A DNA stretch of 34,572 bases from an uncultured Eubacteriales bacterium (GTDB lineage: Bacteria; Bacillota; Clostridia; Oscillospirales; Oscillospiraceae): the NCBI GenBank assembly GCA_900545405.1, contig UQYT01000026.1:1-34572 (forward strand), written 5' to 3'. The position numbers were made by a program, and so were the translations under genes. The notes under the pieces were generated by a model. It searched no databases. It was not told where the DNA came from and saw only the letters and a list, made by a program, of their open reading frames with translations. Below are positions 1 through 7,121 of the stretch, in pieces; positions within the stretch are counted from its first letter, which is position 1, and the number at the start of each line of letters is the position of its first letter.

Positions 1-26
1 CACCCAAAAGCGCGTTTCTTTGGGGC

Positions 27-68
27 TCCACCCCGTTTCTTTGCGCAAGAGCAAAGAAATGGGGTGGA
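27..68. repeat. Long hairpin with TTTCTTT/AAAGAAA arms
   Basis: Two 18-nt arms (27-44 and 51-68) are complementary apart from one G.T wobble and enclose a 6-nt loop. No convincing gene covers it. With two further hairpins at 106-168 and 201-230 it makes the first 235 bases a dense inverted-repeat region. It could be a dispersed intergenic repeat or the 3' end of an upstream transcript; which one cannot be told from this window. Confidence 0.6.
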
Positions 69-105
69 ATTGGCAGTTGGGGCCGACGGCTTCTGACCAA
101 CAAAA

Positions 106-168
106 CGGCGCACACGTAACCGCGCAAATGAGGTGCTGCCTTGTCTGTGGCTTTGTACGTGTGCGCCG
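106..168. repeat. Inverted repeat, 13-bp perfect arms
   Basis: The arm at 106-118 (CGGCGCACACGTA) is the exact reverse complement of 156-168, with a 37-nt loop. It lies between two other hairpins in non-coding sequence. The function is unknown; a structured RNA or a small dispersed repeat element is possible. Confidence 0.55.
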
Positions 169-200
169 ATACGTTGGGAGGGGGGCGCCTCTTCCCCCTC

Positions 201-234
201 CCCACGGAAATCTTCAAAGATTTCCGTGGGTTTT
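201..234 (+). terminator. Probable rho-independent terminator of an upstream unit
   Basis: A perfect 14-bp stem (201-214 with 217-230) has a 2-nt nominal loop and is followed by TTTT at 231-234. It would terminate a plus-strand transcript entering from left of the window and insulate the sigma factor gene that starts at 275. Confidence 0.65.
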
Positions 235-274
235 CCGCGTTTATCGTGTATTATAGGGTGAGAGGGGGTGCGGC

Positions 275-808
275 ATGGGCGAGCGCGAGATGATAGAACT
301 CATAAGGGCCCGGGACGAGCGCGGGGCGGAGGAGCTGCTGCGCCGCTTCGGCGCGCTCATACGCTATGTCATAGCGCCCATCCTGCCCGACGAGCGCGAC
401 CGCGAGGACTGCCTGGCCGAGGTGCTCATGCGCATCTGGGACGGCATCGGCGGCTACGACCCGGAGCGCGGCTCCTGGCGGGCCTACATAACCGCCGCGG
501 CGCGCAACGCGGCGCTCAACCGCGCCCGGGCCGAGCGCGTGCACACAGCGGGCCTGCCGGACGGCGTCTCCGACCAGCCGGGGCCGGAGGAGGCCGTCAT
601 CGCCGCCGAGGAGATAGACGAGCTGCGCCGCGCCATAGACGCCCTCCCGCCCGGCGACCGGGCACTCATATACCGCAAGTACTACTACCGCCAGTCCACG
701 GCGCAGATGGCCTCGGAGCTAGGCCTGACGGCGCGGGCCGTGGAGGGGCGGCTCTACCGCATCAAAAAGCGCCTCGGCGCCGCGCTGGGAGGTGAGCGGA
801 ATGGATGA
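275..808 (+). CDS. ECF-type RNA polymerase sigma factor (sigma-70 family)
   Basis: This 177-residue protein has the length and layout of an ECF sigma factor. A region-2 core lies at about residues 15-80, with the acidic DERDREDCLAEV and IWDGIGGYDPERGSWRAY segments. Region 4 follows at about 120-170, where LPPGDRALIYRKYY leads into the helix-turn-helix QMASELGLTARAVEGRLYR. Family knowledge says such proteins direct core RNA polymerase to a small promoter set and are held by a co-encoded membrane anti-sigma. The ATG at 275 follows a G-rich ribosome binding site at 261-268. The stop overlaps the next gene's ATG, so translation is probably coupled. The target regulon is not visible here. Confidence 0.9.
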   Translation: MGEREMIELIRARDERGAEELLRRFGALIRYVIAPILPDERDREDCLAEVLMRIWDGIGGYDPERGSWRAYITAAARNAALNRARAERVHTAGLPDGVSDQPGPEEAVIAAEEIDELRRAIDALPPGDRALIYRKYYYRQSTAQMASELGLTARAVEGRLYRIKKRLGAALGGERNG

Positions 809-2222
809 CAGGCGGCTGGACGAACTGCTCGGCGAGGCCGTCGGCTCCGCCCCGCCCGAGGACGTGGTGCGCGCCGTCAGCCCCTGGCGGCACGCCATGG
901 ACCAGGTGCTCTGGGGCTTTGCGCTCACGAGCATAAGCCTGGATTTTCTACTTTTGAACTACATCCTGCCCAGCATAGGCGCCGCGCTGATGCTGCTCGG
1001 CTTCCGCACGCTGAGGGCGAACCGGCACTTCCGCCTCGCCTATTACGCCTCGATGCTGCGCTGCGCGCTGCAGCTCGCCGCGCTCTTCCTCGGCGGCACG
1101 GTGATACGCTCGGAGGCCGCGGACCTCGTGCTCACCGTGCTCTCCGCCGTGTTCGTGCTCGTCGTGACTCTGGAGCTCTATATGGGCATCATGGACGCGC
1201 AGGCGGCCGCGGGGCTGGAGCTGCGCGCCCCGGCGGCGGGCTGGCTCATGGTCTGGTACATCCTGCTCTACGCGCTGGGGCTGCTCACCGCGGCAGGCAG
1301 CATAGTGGGGCTGCTCATGCTCGCGGCGTTCATCGTCATTCTCGTCTCGCTGGTGAAGCTCTCGAAGCAGCTCGACGAGGCGGGCTACGCCGTGGAGGCC
1401 GCGCCGGTGCGGCTCACGGACCGGCGGCTGGGCGCGCTGCTGGCGCTCGCCGCGGCGGCGGCCGTGGCCCTGGGGCTGGCCTTCTTCAGCCGCTATGACA
1501 TGGACTGGCAGCCGCAGCCCGAGCGCGGCGGGGAGGCCGCCGGTGTCGCGGAGGAGCTGCTGGCGCTCGGCTTCCCCGAAAACGTGCTCGCGGACCTCGC
1601 GGACAGCGACGTCCTCCTCTGCGAGGGCGCGGCGCAGGTGCTCTCGGGCACGGACACGCTCAGCTTCCGGGACGGCTCCGAGCTGCTGACCACCGGCGCC
1701 GCCGTGCTGCTGCCTGAGTTCGACGGCTGGGAGGACTACTGGCTCATTTTCCACCACTTCGAGTGGCAGGGGGGCGCCCGGCTGCCCGGCACGGACAGCG
1801 GCGAGCTCTGGGCGACGAGCGGCTGGATGCTCGACCGCAAAAACCCCGCCCACGGCCGGCTGCTCTATTCCGAGGACGGCGTGACATACACCGCGCCGCC
1901 CGCCGAGCATGTGCAGTGCCTGGACTACCAGTACACCGGCGGCTTCGGCTTCTCCTTCCCGCGCGGCGCCGAGGAGGCGCGGGGCTATCTGTGCTATGGC
2001 CTCGTCGGCTCCTCGGACGACTATGTCCACCTCAACTCGTGGCTCAACTACCAGCACCAGACCAGCGCGCTCCTGTATCCGGCAAGCACCTCGCTGGAAA
2101 CTCAGAGCGGCGTGTTCCTCGGCTCCGGCCTCATCGTGCCAAACTCCGGCAGCGACTTTCAGCTGGGGCAGAGCGCGCTCTCCCTGAGCTTCGGCGCGGA
2201 CGGCGCGGAGCTCGACAACTAA
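801..2222 (+). CDS. Polytopic membrane protein coupled to ECF sigma factor (putative anti-sigma)
   Basis: I do not recognise a named family. The 473-residue product has a short acidic cytoplasmic N-terminus (MDDRRLDELL), then about six hydrophobic segments (roughly residues 40-235; the last is LGALLALAAAAAVALGLAFF). A hydrophilic C-terminal domain of about 230 residues, rich in Trp, Tyr and Gly, follows and is probably outside the membrane. The ATG at 801 overlaps the sigma factor stop and has GGGAGGTGAG at 788-797; a GTG at 792 would lie within that site. Position and architecture suggest it sequesters the sigma factor and senses an envelope signal, but no zinc anti-sigma (HxxxCxxC) motif is visible. 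The anti-sigma role is therefore inferred from context. Confidence 0.75.
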   Translation: MDDRRLDELLGEAVGSAPPEDVVRAVSPWRHAMDQVLWGFALTSISLDFLLLNYILPSIGAALMLLGFRTLRANRHFRLAYYASMLRCALQLAALFLGGTVIRSEAADLVLTVLSAVFVLVVTLELYMGIMDAQAAAGLELRAPAAGWLMVWYILLYALGLLTAAGSIVGLLMLAAFIVILVSLVKLSKQLDEAGYAVEAAPVRLTDRRLGALLALAAAAAVALGLAFFSRYDMDWQPQPERGGEAAGVAEELLALGFPENVLADLADSDVLLCEGAAQVLSGTDTLSFRDGSELLTTGAAVLLPEFDGWEDYWLIFHHFEWQGGARLPGTDSGELWATSGWMLDRKNPAHGRLLYSEDGVTYTAPPAEHVQCLDYQYTGGFGFSFPRGAEEARGYLCYGLVGSSDDYVHLNSWLNYQHQTSALLYPASTSLETQSGVFLGSGLIVPNSGSDFQLGQSALSLSFGADGAELDN

Positions 2223-2259
2223 AAAACCGCCGGGCGTTTTCGCGTCCGGCGGCTTTTTT
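2222..2259. terminator. Bidirectional rho-independent terminator
   Basis: A 10-bp GC-rich stem (CCGCCGGGCG pairing with CGTCCGGCGG, one G.U) is flanked by an A6 run on the left and a T6 run on the right. It sits between two convergent genes whose stops lie at its edges, so it can end both transcripts. Confidence 0.85.
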
Positions 2260-2783
2260 CACTTGATTATCCTGTAATAGTCCGGCCTCCTGGGCGCGGG
2301 CTTCGGCTCCGGGCCGTCGGCGTAGCCGAGGATGCAGTTGCCGACGCCGACCCAGTCGCCCTCGACGCCCCACTTCTCCAGCAGGGCCTTGCCCTCCGGC
2401 ATCTCAAAGACCTCCCGCGCGCGGTTTATCCAGCAGGAGCCGAGGCCGAGGGCGTGCGCCGCGTTGAGCAGGTTCCCCATGACCAGCGAGGCGTCCTGCA
2501 CGCCGTTCACGTTCCCCGCCTCGGCAAAGACGACGATGACCGTCGGCGCGCCGAAGAAGGGGTCGAAGTCCGCACGCCCCCAGACGGCGGCGTTCAGGCG
2601 GCTCATGAGCGCGATGTCCTCCGCGTTCTGCACGGCCACGATGAGCGGCGACTGCGTGCCGCGGGCCGTGGGCGCATAGGTCCCGGCCTCGAGCACGGCG
2701 CGGAGCTCCTCGTCCGTTATCTGTTCGGGCTTATACTTCCTGACGCTGCGGCGGGTCAGGAGATTCTTCATGGCTTCGTTCAT
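2259..2783 (-). CDS. Nitroreductase family protein
   Basis: This 174-residue FMN-dependent nitroreductase-fold protein opens with the phosphate-binding signature RRSVRKYKPEQI at about residues 11-22, followed by the family's APTARGTQS segment. GLGSCWINRA at about 115-124 and GNCILGYADG at about 148-157 are the usual C-terminal core motifs. Family members reduce nitro compounds, quinones or flavins with NAD(P)H as cytoplasmic homodimers; the substrate here is unknown. The start at 2783 has a GGAGG site seven bases upstream, better than the internal ATG for MKNLL. It is monocistronic and converges on the sigma/membrane-protein pair. Confidence 0.92.
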   Translation of the reverse strand: MNEAMKNLLTRRSVRKYKPEQITDEELRAVLEAGTYAPTARGTQSPLIVAVQNAEDIALMSRLNAAVWGRADFDPFFGAPTVIVVFAEAGNVNGVQDASLVMGNLLNAAHALGLGSCWINRAREVFEMPEGKALLEKWGVEGDWVGVGNCILGYADGPEPKPAPRRPDYYRIIK

Positions 2784-2854
2784 ACTTGCACCTCCGTGTT
2801 GAAGTTTTGTCTGAGCCCATTGTACACCTCCCGCGGCGCTTTGGCAACGCGGCG

Positions 2855-2883
2855 TTGACAGCCGGGCGCGGGGGTGATACGCT
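2855..2883 (+). promoter_or_regulatory. Sigma-A type promoter, possibly leaderless transcript
   Basis: TTGACA at 2855-2860 is separated by 17 bases from TACGCT at 2878-2883. A start about 7 bases downstream would fall at about 2890, next to the GTG at 2891 and ATG at 2894. No good ribosome binding site lies between, so the mRNA may be leaderless. Confidence 0.55.
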
Positions 2884-2893
2884 TATCCGGGTG

Positions 2894-3241
2894 ATGCCTG
2901 TGAAAAAGCTGTGGGAGGAATACTCCGTGCCCGAGGGCTCGGAGGCGGACTTTGCCCTGCGCGTGGAGGGCGACGAGCTGGAGCCCTACATAGAGCGCGG
3001 GGGCACGGCGCTCATAAAGCGCGGCGCGGAGATACGCGACGGGGACGTCGGCCTCTTCTTCGCCGGCGGCGACATGGTGCTGCGGCAGTACTGCGAGGAC
3101 TGGGCGGGGAACGTCTATCTCTTCGCCGTCAACCGCCGCCGGAGCGCGCTGGATATACGCCTGCCCGCCGCCGACGGCGCGCCCATATGCAGCTTCGGCC
3201 GCGTCCTGCTGGGCGTGGACGTGCCGCTGCCTGAGATCTGA
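2894..3241 (+). CDS. Small S24/LexA-like C-terminal domain protein without catalytic dyad
   Basis: The 115-residue product resembles the peptidase S24 beta-domain of LexA/CI-type repressors: VEGDELEPYIERGGTALI matches the region around the usual D-S-M-x-P, and GDVGLFFAGGDMVLRQY the region around the catalytic lysine. The nucleophilic serine position reads Glu/Leu and the lysine position is Arg, so autoproteolysis looks impossible. The N-terminal helix-turn-helix of full-length repressors is also absent; only about 15 residues precede the domain. ATG 2894 (or GTG 2891) is chosen because a promoter lies immediately upstream; in-frame sequence further upstream has no supported start. It is followed 11 bases later by the NimA-like gene, probably as an operon. 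Function is unknown; a peptide- or protein-binding remnant is possible. Confidence 0.7.
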   Translation: MPVKKLWEEYSVPEGSEADFALRVEGDELEPYIERGGTALIKRGAEIRDGDVGLFFAGGDMVLRQYCEDWAGNVYLFAVNRRRSALDIRLPAADGAPICSFGRVLLGVDVPLPEI

Positions 3242-3252
3242 GGAGGGGTAAT

Positions 3253-3750
3253 ATGTTCAGAGAACTGCGCCGGGGCCGTCAGGCCCTGCCCGAGGCGGAG
3301 AGCCTCGCCATACTCGAGCGCGGGAGCCACGGCGTGCTGGCCGTGCTCGGCGACGGGGGCTATCCCTACGCCGTGCCGCTCAATTACGTCTATGAGGGCG
3401 GCGCGATATATTTCCACTGCGCCCGCGCCGGGCACAAGTACGACGCCGTCATGGCCTGCCCGCGCGCGTCCTTCTGCGTCATAGACCGCAGCGACGTAGT
3501 GCCGGAGGACTACTCTACCAACTTCCGCAGCGTCATCGCCTTCGGCGAGGTGCGCGAAGTCACGGACGAGGCGGCCAAGCGCCGCGCCATAGAGCGCCTG
3601 GCCCTCAAGTACGCCCCGGACGACAGCGAGGCGAACCGCACCGCCGCCATAGACCGCGAGTGGGGCGCCCTCTGCGTGCTCGAGCTGCGCATAGAGCACC
3701 TGAGCGGCAAGGAGTCCACGGCCCTCGCCAAGGAGCGCGCCAAGGCGTAG
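3253..3750 (+). CDS. NimA-like pyridoxamine 5'-phosphate oxidase family protein
   Basis: The 165-residue product matches the flavin-binding split-barrel family that includes the 5-nitroimidazole resistance (Nim) proteins. Signs are the N-terminal ILERGSHGVLAVLGDGGYPY, the PLNYVYEGGAIYFHCARAGHKYDA core at about residues 38-61 with the conserved His, and the central FRSVIAFGEVREV strand pair. The ATG follows GAGGAGGGGTAAT and is 11 bases after the S24-like gene. Members bind FMN or related cofactors and reduce small substrates. Drug resistance should not be assumed, because most genomic relatives have no shown role in it. Confidence 0.88.
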   Translation: MFRELRRGRQALPEAESLAILERGSHGVLAVLGDGGYPYAVPLNYVYEGGAIYFHCARAGHKYDAVMACPRASFCVIDRSDVVPEDYSTNFRSVIAFGEVREVTDEAAKRRAIERLALKYAPDDSEANRTAAIDREWGALCVLELRIEHLSGKESTALAKERAKA

Positions 3751-3853
3751 CTCCCGGGCAAAACCTGCGGCCCTGCCCCTTGCAGGCGCCGGGCTGCTAT
3801 AATATAATCGTTGTGACCACTTCACTGCTGAAAAGTGAAAGGAGCTGACAAAA

Positions 3854-4636
3854 ATGGCGGAAAACATCATCTACTGCTATTCCGGCGGCGGCAACTGCCT
3901 GGACATGGCAAAGAACATCGCCAGGGAGCTGGGCGACACGGACATCGTCATGATGCGCAGCGCCCCGGTCAAGACGGACGCCCGGGAGGCGAAGCGCGTG
4001 GGCTTCATCTTCCCCTGCTACGGCGGCGGCCTGCCCGGGAAGGTGGAGGAGTATGCCAAGACCATCCTCATCAGCCCGGACGCCTATACCTTCGGCATAG
4101 TGCAGTACGCCGGCTACATGGGCTGCGGCCTGTACAAGCTCGACCGGATACGCGAGCTGGACTACTGGGCCGGCATGTCCCACCAGTGCACCTGCATCTG
4201 GCTGATGCCCCACGGTCTCATGAACCCGCCGCTCTCCGTTGCCGCCGCGCAAAAGCGCAGCGAGGCGAAGGCCCGGGCCTTCGCCGCCGATATCAAGGCC
4301 ATGAAGCACAGCGCAAAGCGCCCGCCCCGGCGCGCGGCCTGCATCCTTGAGAGCGCCGGCTTCTCCAAGGTCGTGGGAAAGAAGGCCGCGCAGTACACCG
4401 TAAACGACAGGTGCATCGGCTGCGGCACCTGCGTCTCGGTGTGTCCCCGGCACAACATACGCCTCGAGGGCGGCCGTCCCGTCTTCGGCGGCGACTGCAT
4501 CGGCTGCCTGAGCTGCATCCAGTACTGCCCCGCCGAGGCGCTCAACGTCGGCAAAGTCACCGAAAAGCGCGAGCGCTACCACAACCCCAACGTCTCCGCC
4601 CAGGACCTCTGCGCGGAGCTCATCCACATCGACTGA
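3854..4636 (+). CDS. EFR1 family flavodoxin/ferredoxin fusion protein
   Basis: The 260-residue product combines an N-terminal flavodoxin-like domain with a C-terminal two-cluster ferredoxin. In the first (residues 1-150) YCYSGGGNCLDMAK is the phosphate loop and FIFPCYGGGLPGKV the second loop. In the second (about 190-245) CIGCGTCVSVCPRHN and CIGCLSCIQYCPAEA are 4Fe-4S motifs. This is the EFR1-type arrangement, an electron carrier in anaerobes whose partner is not encoded nearby. A TATAAT at 3798-3803 lies upstream and GAAAGGAGC precedes the ATG. A terminator follows, so it is probably its own transcription unit. Confidence 0.93.
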   Translation: MAENIIYCYSGGGNCLDMAKNIARELGDTDIVMMRSAPVKTDAREAKRVGFIFPCYGGGLPGKVEEYAKTILISPDAYTFGIVQYAGYMGCGLYKLDRIRELDYWAGMSHQCTCIWLMPHGLMNPPLSVAAAQKRSEAKARAFAADIKAMKHSAKRPPRRAACILESAGFSKVVGKKAAQYTVNDRCIGCGTCVSVCPRHNIRLEGGRPVFGGDCIGCLSCIQYCPAEALNVGKVTEKRERYHNPNVSAQDLCAELIHID

Positions 4637-4651
4637 CGCCCCGCAGACGCG

Positions 4652-4684
4652 AAAAGCCCCCCGCCGCAGAGACGGGGGCTTTTC
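4652..4684 (+). terminator. Rho-independent terminator after EFR1 gene
   Basis: AAAAGCCCCCG pairs with CGGGGGCTTTT across a short loop, ending in a T-run. It lies 15 bases after the preceding stop and works symmetrically on either strand. Confidence 0.85.
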
Positions 4685-4743
4685 ATTTCGCCCGCCGGAG
4701 GGCATCGGGGTCCGTCGCCTGTCAGAATAAAGGAGGAAGCGTC

Positions 4744-5589
4744 ATGGTGGAAAAACTGCCCATACCCGTCGCGGAGACGATAAGAAAGCGCCGCAGCGTC
4801 AGAACCTATGAGGAGCGCCCGCTCTCACCGGAGGACCGGGCGAAGCTCGTCGGATACATGGGCGCTGTCGGCAACCCCTTCGGCGTGGAGGTGAGGCTGC
4901 ACATCGCGGACCGCAGCGTGGCCGCGGGCGGGGAGACGCTCGGCACCTACGGCATCATCAAGGGCGCGGGCACCTTCCTCGGCGTCTCCATACCGGACAC
5001 GGAGCCGGCTGCCCTCGCCGCCGGATATCAGTTTGAGTGCCTCGTCCTCTGCGCCACGGACATGGGCCTCGGCACGGTCTGGCTGGCGGCGACCTTCGAC
5101 AGGCCGCGCTTCGCCTCCGCCATGGGCATCCGGGCCGACGAGCTCTTCCCCGCCGTCTCGCCCGTGGGCTATCCGGCCGCGAGGCCCCGGGCGGCCGAAG
5201 CTCTCATGCGCTCGGCCATGAAGTCCTCCGCGCGCCGGGACTGGCCGGAGCTCTTCTTCTCCGGTGACCTCCGGGCCCCGCTCACCCGCAGCGCCGCCGG
5301 GGACTACGCCCTGCCGCTGGAGATGCTGCGCCTGGCCCCGTCCGCCAAGAACGGGCAGCCCTGGCGCGTGAGGCTGGCCGGAGGCGCCTTCCACTTCTAC
5401 ACCGCGTACAAGCCCGGCGCGGCGAAGGGCGAGGCCGTCATCAAGCACGTGGACCTCGGCATAGGCCTCTCGCACTTCCACCAGACCGCCCTGGAGCTGG
5501 GCCTCCCCGGCCGCTTCGCCGTGCTGCCGCAGGACGGCATCGCGCTCCCCGAGGAGCTGCACTACGCGGTCTCCTGGCTGCCCGCGTGA
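4744..5589 (+). CDS. Nitroreductase-like protein (TM1586-type)
   Basis: The 281-residue product starts with the nitroreductase signature IRKRRSVRTYEERPL at residues 13-27 and has the GLGTVWLAATFDR segment in mid-protein. Its C-terminal half repeats a nitroreductase-like element, LEMLRLAPSAKNGQPWRVR at about 197-215. This double-module length of about 280 residues is typical of the single-chain TM1586-like nitroreductases. The FMN-dependent reductase role is from family knowledge; the substrate is unknown. ATG 4744 follows AAAGGAGGAAGC. The reading frame is open further upstream but has no ribosome binding site there and would cross the terminator at 4652-4684. Confidence 0.85.
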   Translation: MVEKLPIPVAETIRKRRSVRTYEERPLSPEDRAKLVGYMGAVGNPFGVEVRLHIADRSVAAGGETLGTYGIIKGAGTFLGVSIPDTEPAALAAGYQFECLVLCATDMGLGTVWLAATFDRPRFASAMGIRADELFPAVSPVGYPAARPRAAEALMRSAMKSSARRDWPELFFSGDLRAPLTRSAAGDYALPLEMLRLAPSAKNGQPWRVRLAGGAFHFYTAYKPGAAKGEAVIKHVDLGIGLSHFHQTALELGLPGRFAVLPQDGIALPEELHYAVSWLPA

Positions 5590-5590
5590 C

Positions 5591-5621
5591 GCCCTGCCAT
5601 GCGCCGCGCGAATGGCAGGGC
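5591..5621. other. Perfect hairpin without T-tract
   Basis: GCCCTGCCAT (5591-5600) is the exact reverse complement of 5612-5621, with an 11-nt GC-rich loop, two bases after the stop of the nitroreductase-like gene. No U-run follows, so it may stabilise the 3' end or be a weak terminator. Confidence 0.5.
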
Positions 5622-5635
5622 ATAAGGCAGAGGTA

Positions 5636-5666
5636 TTGGACAGCGCGCCCCGGCTGAGCCTATAAT
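5636..5666 (+). promoter_or_regulatory. Probable sigma-A promoter of the CMD-family gene
   Basis: A perfect TATAAT -10 at 5661-5666 is preceded by TTGGACA (5636-5642), giving an 18- to 19-base spacer. It lies 30 bases upstream of the ATG at 5697. Confidence 0.6.
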
Positions 5667-5696
5667 ATGGTCATCACAGTGAAAGAGGGGCTAAAT

Positions 5697-6458
5697 ATGG
5701 ACAGAGAAGAGCGGACCGAGCGCGTGGTGCAGCAGCTTTTCCACATCCCGGCCGCGGGGAACGAGGGCACTGACCCGGAGTTCATGCGCATACTCCAGGG
5801 CTACATCTTCGGCGACGTGTGCCGGGCGGGCAGCCTGGACCTGAGGCTGCGCGAGCTGGTGACGATAACCGCGCTGACGGCGCTGGGCGCCCTGCCGCAG
5901 CTCAAGGCGCACGTGGAGGCCGGGTTGAACGCGGGCTGCACGCCCGTGGAGATACGCGAGGCGGTGTATCAGTGTGCGCCCTTCATCGGCTTTCCGCTGA
6001 CGCTCAACGCCATATCCGCCATGAACGAGGCCTTCACCGCGCGCGGCATCGACCTGCCCCTGCCGGAGCAGGGCACTCTCGCCTCCTCCGGCGAGCGCTA
6101 TGAGCGCGGCCTGGAGCTGCAAGCCCCCATATACGGCACGGAGATAAAGGAGCGCTACGGCTATCTGCCCGGCGGCTTTGCCGAGGCCGTCCCGCGCTTT
6201 CTGACCGAGCTGTGCTTCGGGGACTTCTCCACCCGCACCGGCCTGGACGGCAAGACGCGCGAGCTGCTCACCGTGGTGCTCCTGGCCGCGATGGGCGGGG
6301 CCGAGGTGCAGGTCCGGAGCCACGTCTGCGGCGCGCTCAAGGTCGGGAACACCCCGGAGGAGGTCGTCTGCGCCCTGGTCCACGCGAGCGGATACATGGG
6401 CATACCCCGCCTCTTCAACGCCCTGAACGCCTGCCGGGAACTGCTCGCGCAGGAATGA
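5697..6458 (+). CDS. Carboxymuconolactone decarboxylase family protein, duplicated domain
   Basis: The 253-residue product carries two copies of the CMD/AhpD-like helical domain. The first (about residues 45-110) has LRELVTITALTALGALPQLKAH; the second (about 175-245) has TRELLTVVLLAAMGGAEVQV and a matching VRSHVCGALKVG. Neither copy contains the CxxC of AhpD peroxidase-type members, so a thiol-disulfide role is unlikely; gamma-carboxymuconolactone decarboxylase-like proteins of unknown substrate are the closest general family. ATG 5697 is preferred over the in-frame ATG 5667 because AGAGGGG lies eight bases before it and 5667 abuts the -10 box. Confidence 0.85.
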   Translation: MDREERTERVVQQLFHIPAAGNEGTDPEFMRILQGYIFGDVCRAGSLDLRLRELVTITALTALGALPQLKAHVEAGLNAGCTPVEIREAVYQCAPFIGFPLTLNAISAMNEAFTARGIDLPLPEQGTLASSGERYERGLELQAPIYGTEIKERYGYLPGGFAEAVPRFLTELCFGDFSTRTGLDGKTRELLTVVLLAAMGGAEVQVRSHVCGALKVGNTPEEVVCALVHASGYMGIPRLFNALNACRELLAQE

Positions 6459-6472
6459 GCATGCAATACTTT

Positions 6473-6512
6473 GAGCCGGAGCGGCGCAGCACATGCTGCG
6501 CCGCTCCGGCTC
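6473..6512. other. Very strong 18-bp hairpin between redox genes and RiPP locus
   Basis: The arms 6473-6490 and 6495-6512 are perfectly complementary with a 4-nt loop (ACAT). The downstream base run is only weakly T-rich, but the stem is strong enough to act as a terminator or 3' stabiliser for the preceding gene. It marks the left edge of the RiPP locus. Confidence 0.65.
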
Positions 6513-6572
6513 TCTGCGCTCTCCGGGCCCGGCGCGGGCGGCCTTCGGAATCGCCTGCGAGCGGAATAATAC

Positions 6573-6602
6573 TTGATTGAAAGGTGTGCAGATGTTTATA
6601 TT
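6573..6602 (+). promoter_or_regulatory. Candidate promoter of the RiPP operon
   Basis: TTGATT (6573-6578) and TATATT (6597-6602) are spaced by 18 bases in a locally AT-rich stretch about 55 bases upstream of the first RiPP gene. It is the only promoter-like stretch between the 6473-6512 hairpin and that gene. Confidence 0.45.
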
Positions 6603-6655
6603 AAGTAATAATTGTTCGTTTTTCCAACACTCCGTCGGCATTGGGAGGATGAGAT

Positions 6656-7113
6656 ATGAGCAGCGACCTCTTCAGGAAAAAAGCATTGAGAGAGTCTCCT
6701 CGCCGGAGCAGCTCAACAACTATGTCAAGGTCTCGTCGCCCGGGGTCTGGGCGGTGCTGGCGGCGGTGCTGATCCTGCTCGCCGGAGCCTTTGTCTGGGG
6801 CATACTGGGAAGGCTGGAGACCACCGTCCCCGCGGTGGTCATAAGCCGGGACGGCGCGGCCGTCTGCTGCTATGACACGGCCTACGGCGCCGAGGTCGGG
6901 GCCGGCATGCCGGTCCGCGTCGGCGGGGAGGAGCTGAGCCTCGTGAGCGTGTCCTCCGAGGCGGTGCAGCTCGGCGCCGACGCCCCGGAGGCGGGCTTTG
7001 ACGCCGGACAGTACGTCTACGTCTCGGAGCTGAGCGGCCCCGTGGGCGACGGGGTGTACGAGGCCGAGATCGTCGTGGACAGCATAGCCCCGCTGTCCTT
7101 CCTGTGGAACTGA
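6656..7113 (+). CDS. NHLM-type HlyD-like secretion protein, apparent frameshift near N-terminus
   Basis: This is a small (about 152 residues) membrane-fusion-type accessory protein of an NHLM bacteriocin export system. SSPEQLNNYVKVSSPGVW is the family's N-terminal signature. One transmembrane helix (VLAAVLILLAGAFVWGILG) and a truncated periplasmic-type domain follow. The ATG with a correct GGGAGG site seven bases upstream is at 6656 and reads MSSDLFRKKAL, but the signature lies in another frame. The switch sits at an A6 run (6676-6681); seven As would read MSSDLFRKKSIERVSSPEQL and join both parts. In-frame alternatives at 6592 or 6649 have poor ribosome binding sites. It could be a sequencing indel, a real lesion or slippage. 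It precedes the exporters and its stop is eight bases before the next ATG. Confidence 0.75.
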
Positions 7114-7121
7114 GGCGGCGC

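Noticed and set aside
20..256. 78-codon reading frame in the left intergenic region
   Set aside because: It runs through three hairpins, has no ribosome binding site and shows no recognisable protein features.
948..2057. Long minus-strand frame opposite the membrane protein gene
   Set aside because: It is rich in Arg, Ala, His and Glu, as expected for antisense shadows of GC-rich genes. The opposite strand encodes a membrane protein with a good start and coupled upstream gene.
3253..3750. Calling the NimA-like gene an antibiotic resistance gene
   Set aside because: The flavin-binding split-barrel family is broad and most members have no demonstrated nitroimidazole resistance; sequence alone does not support it.
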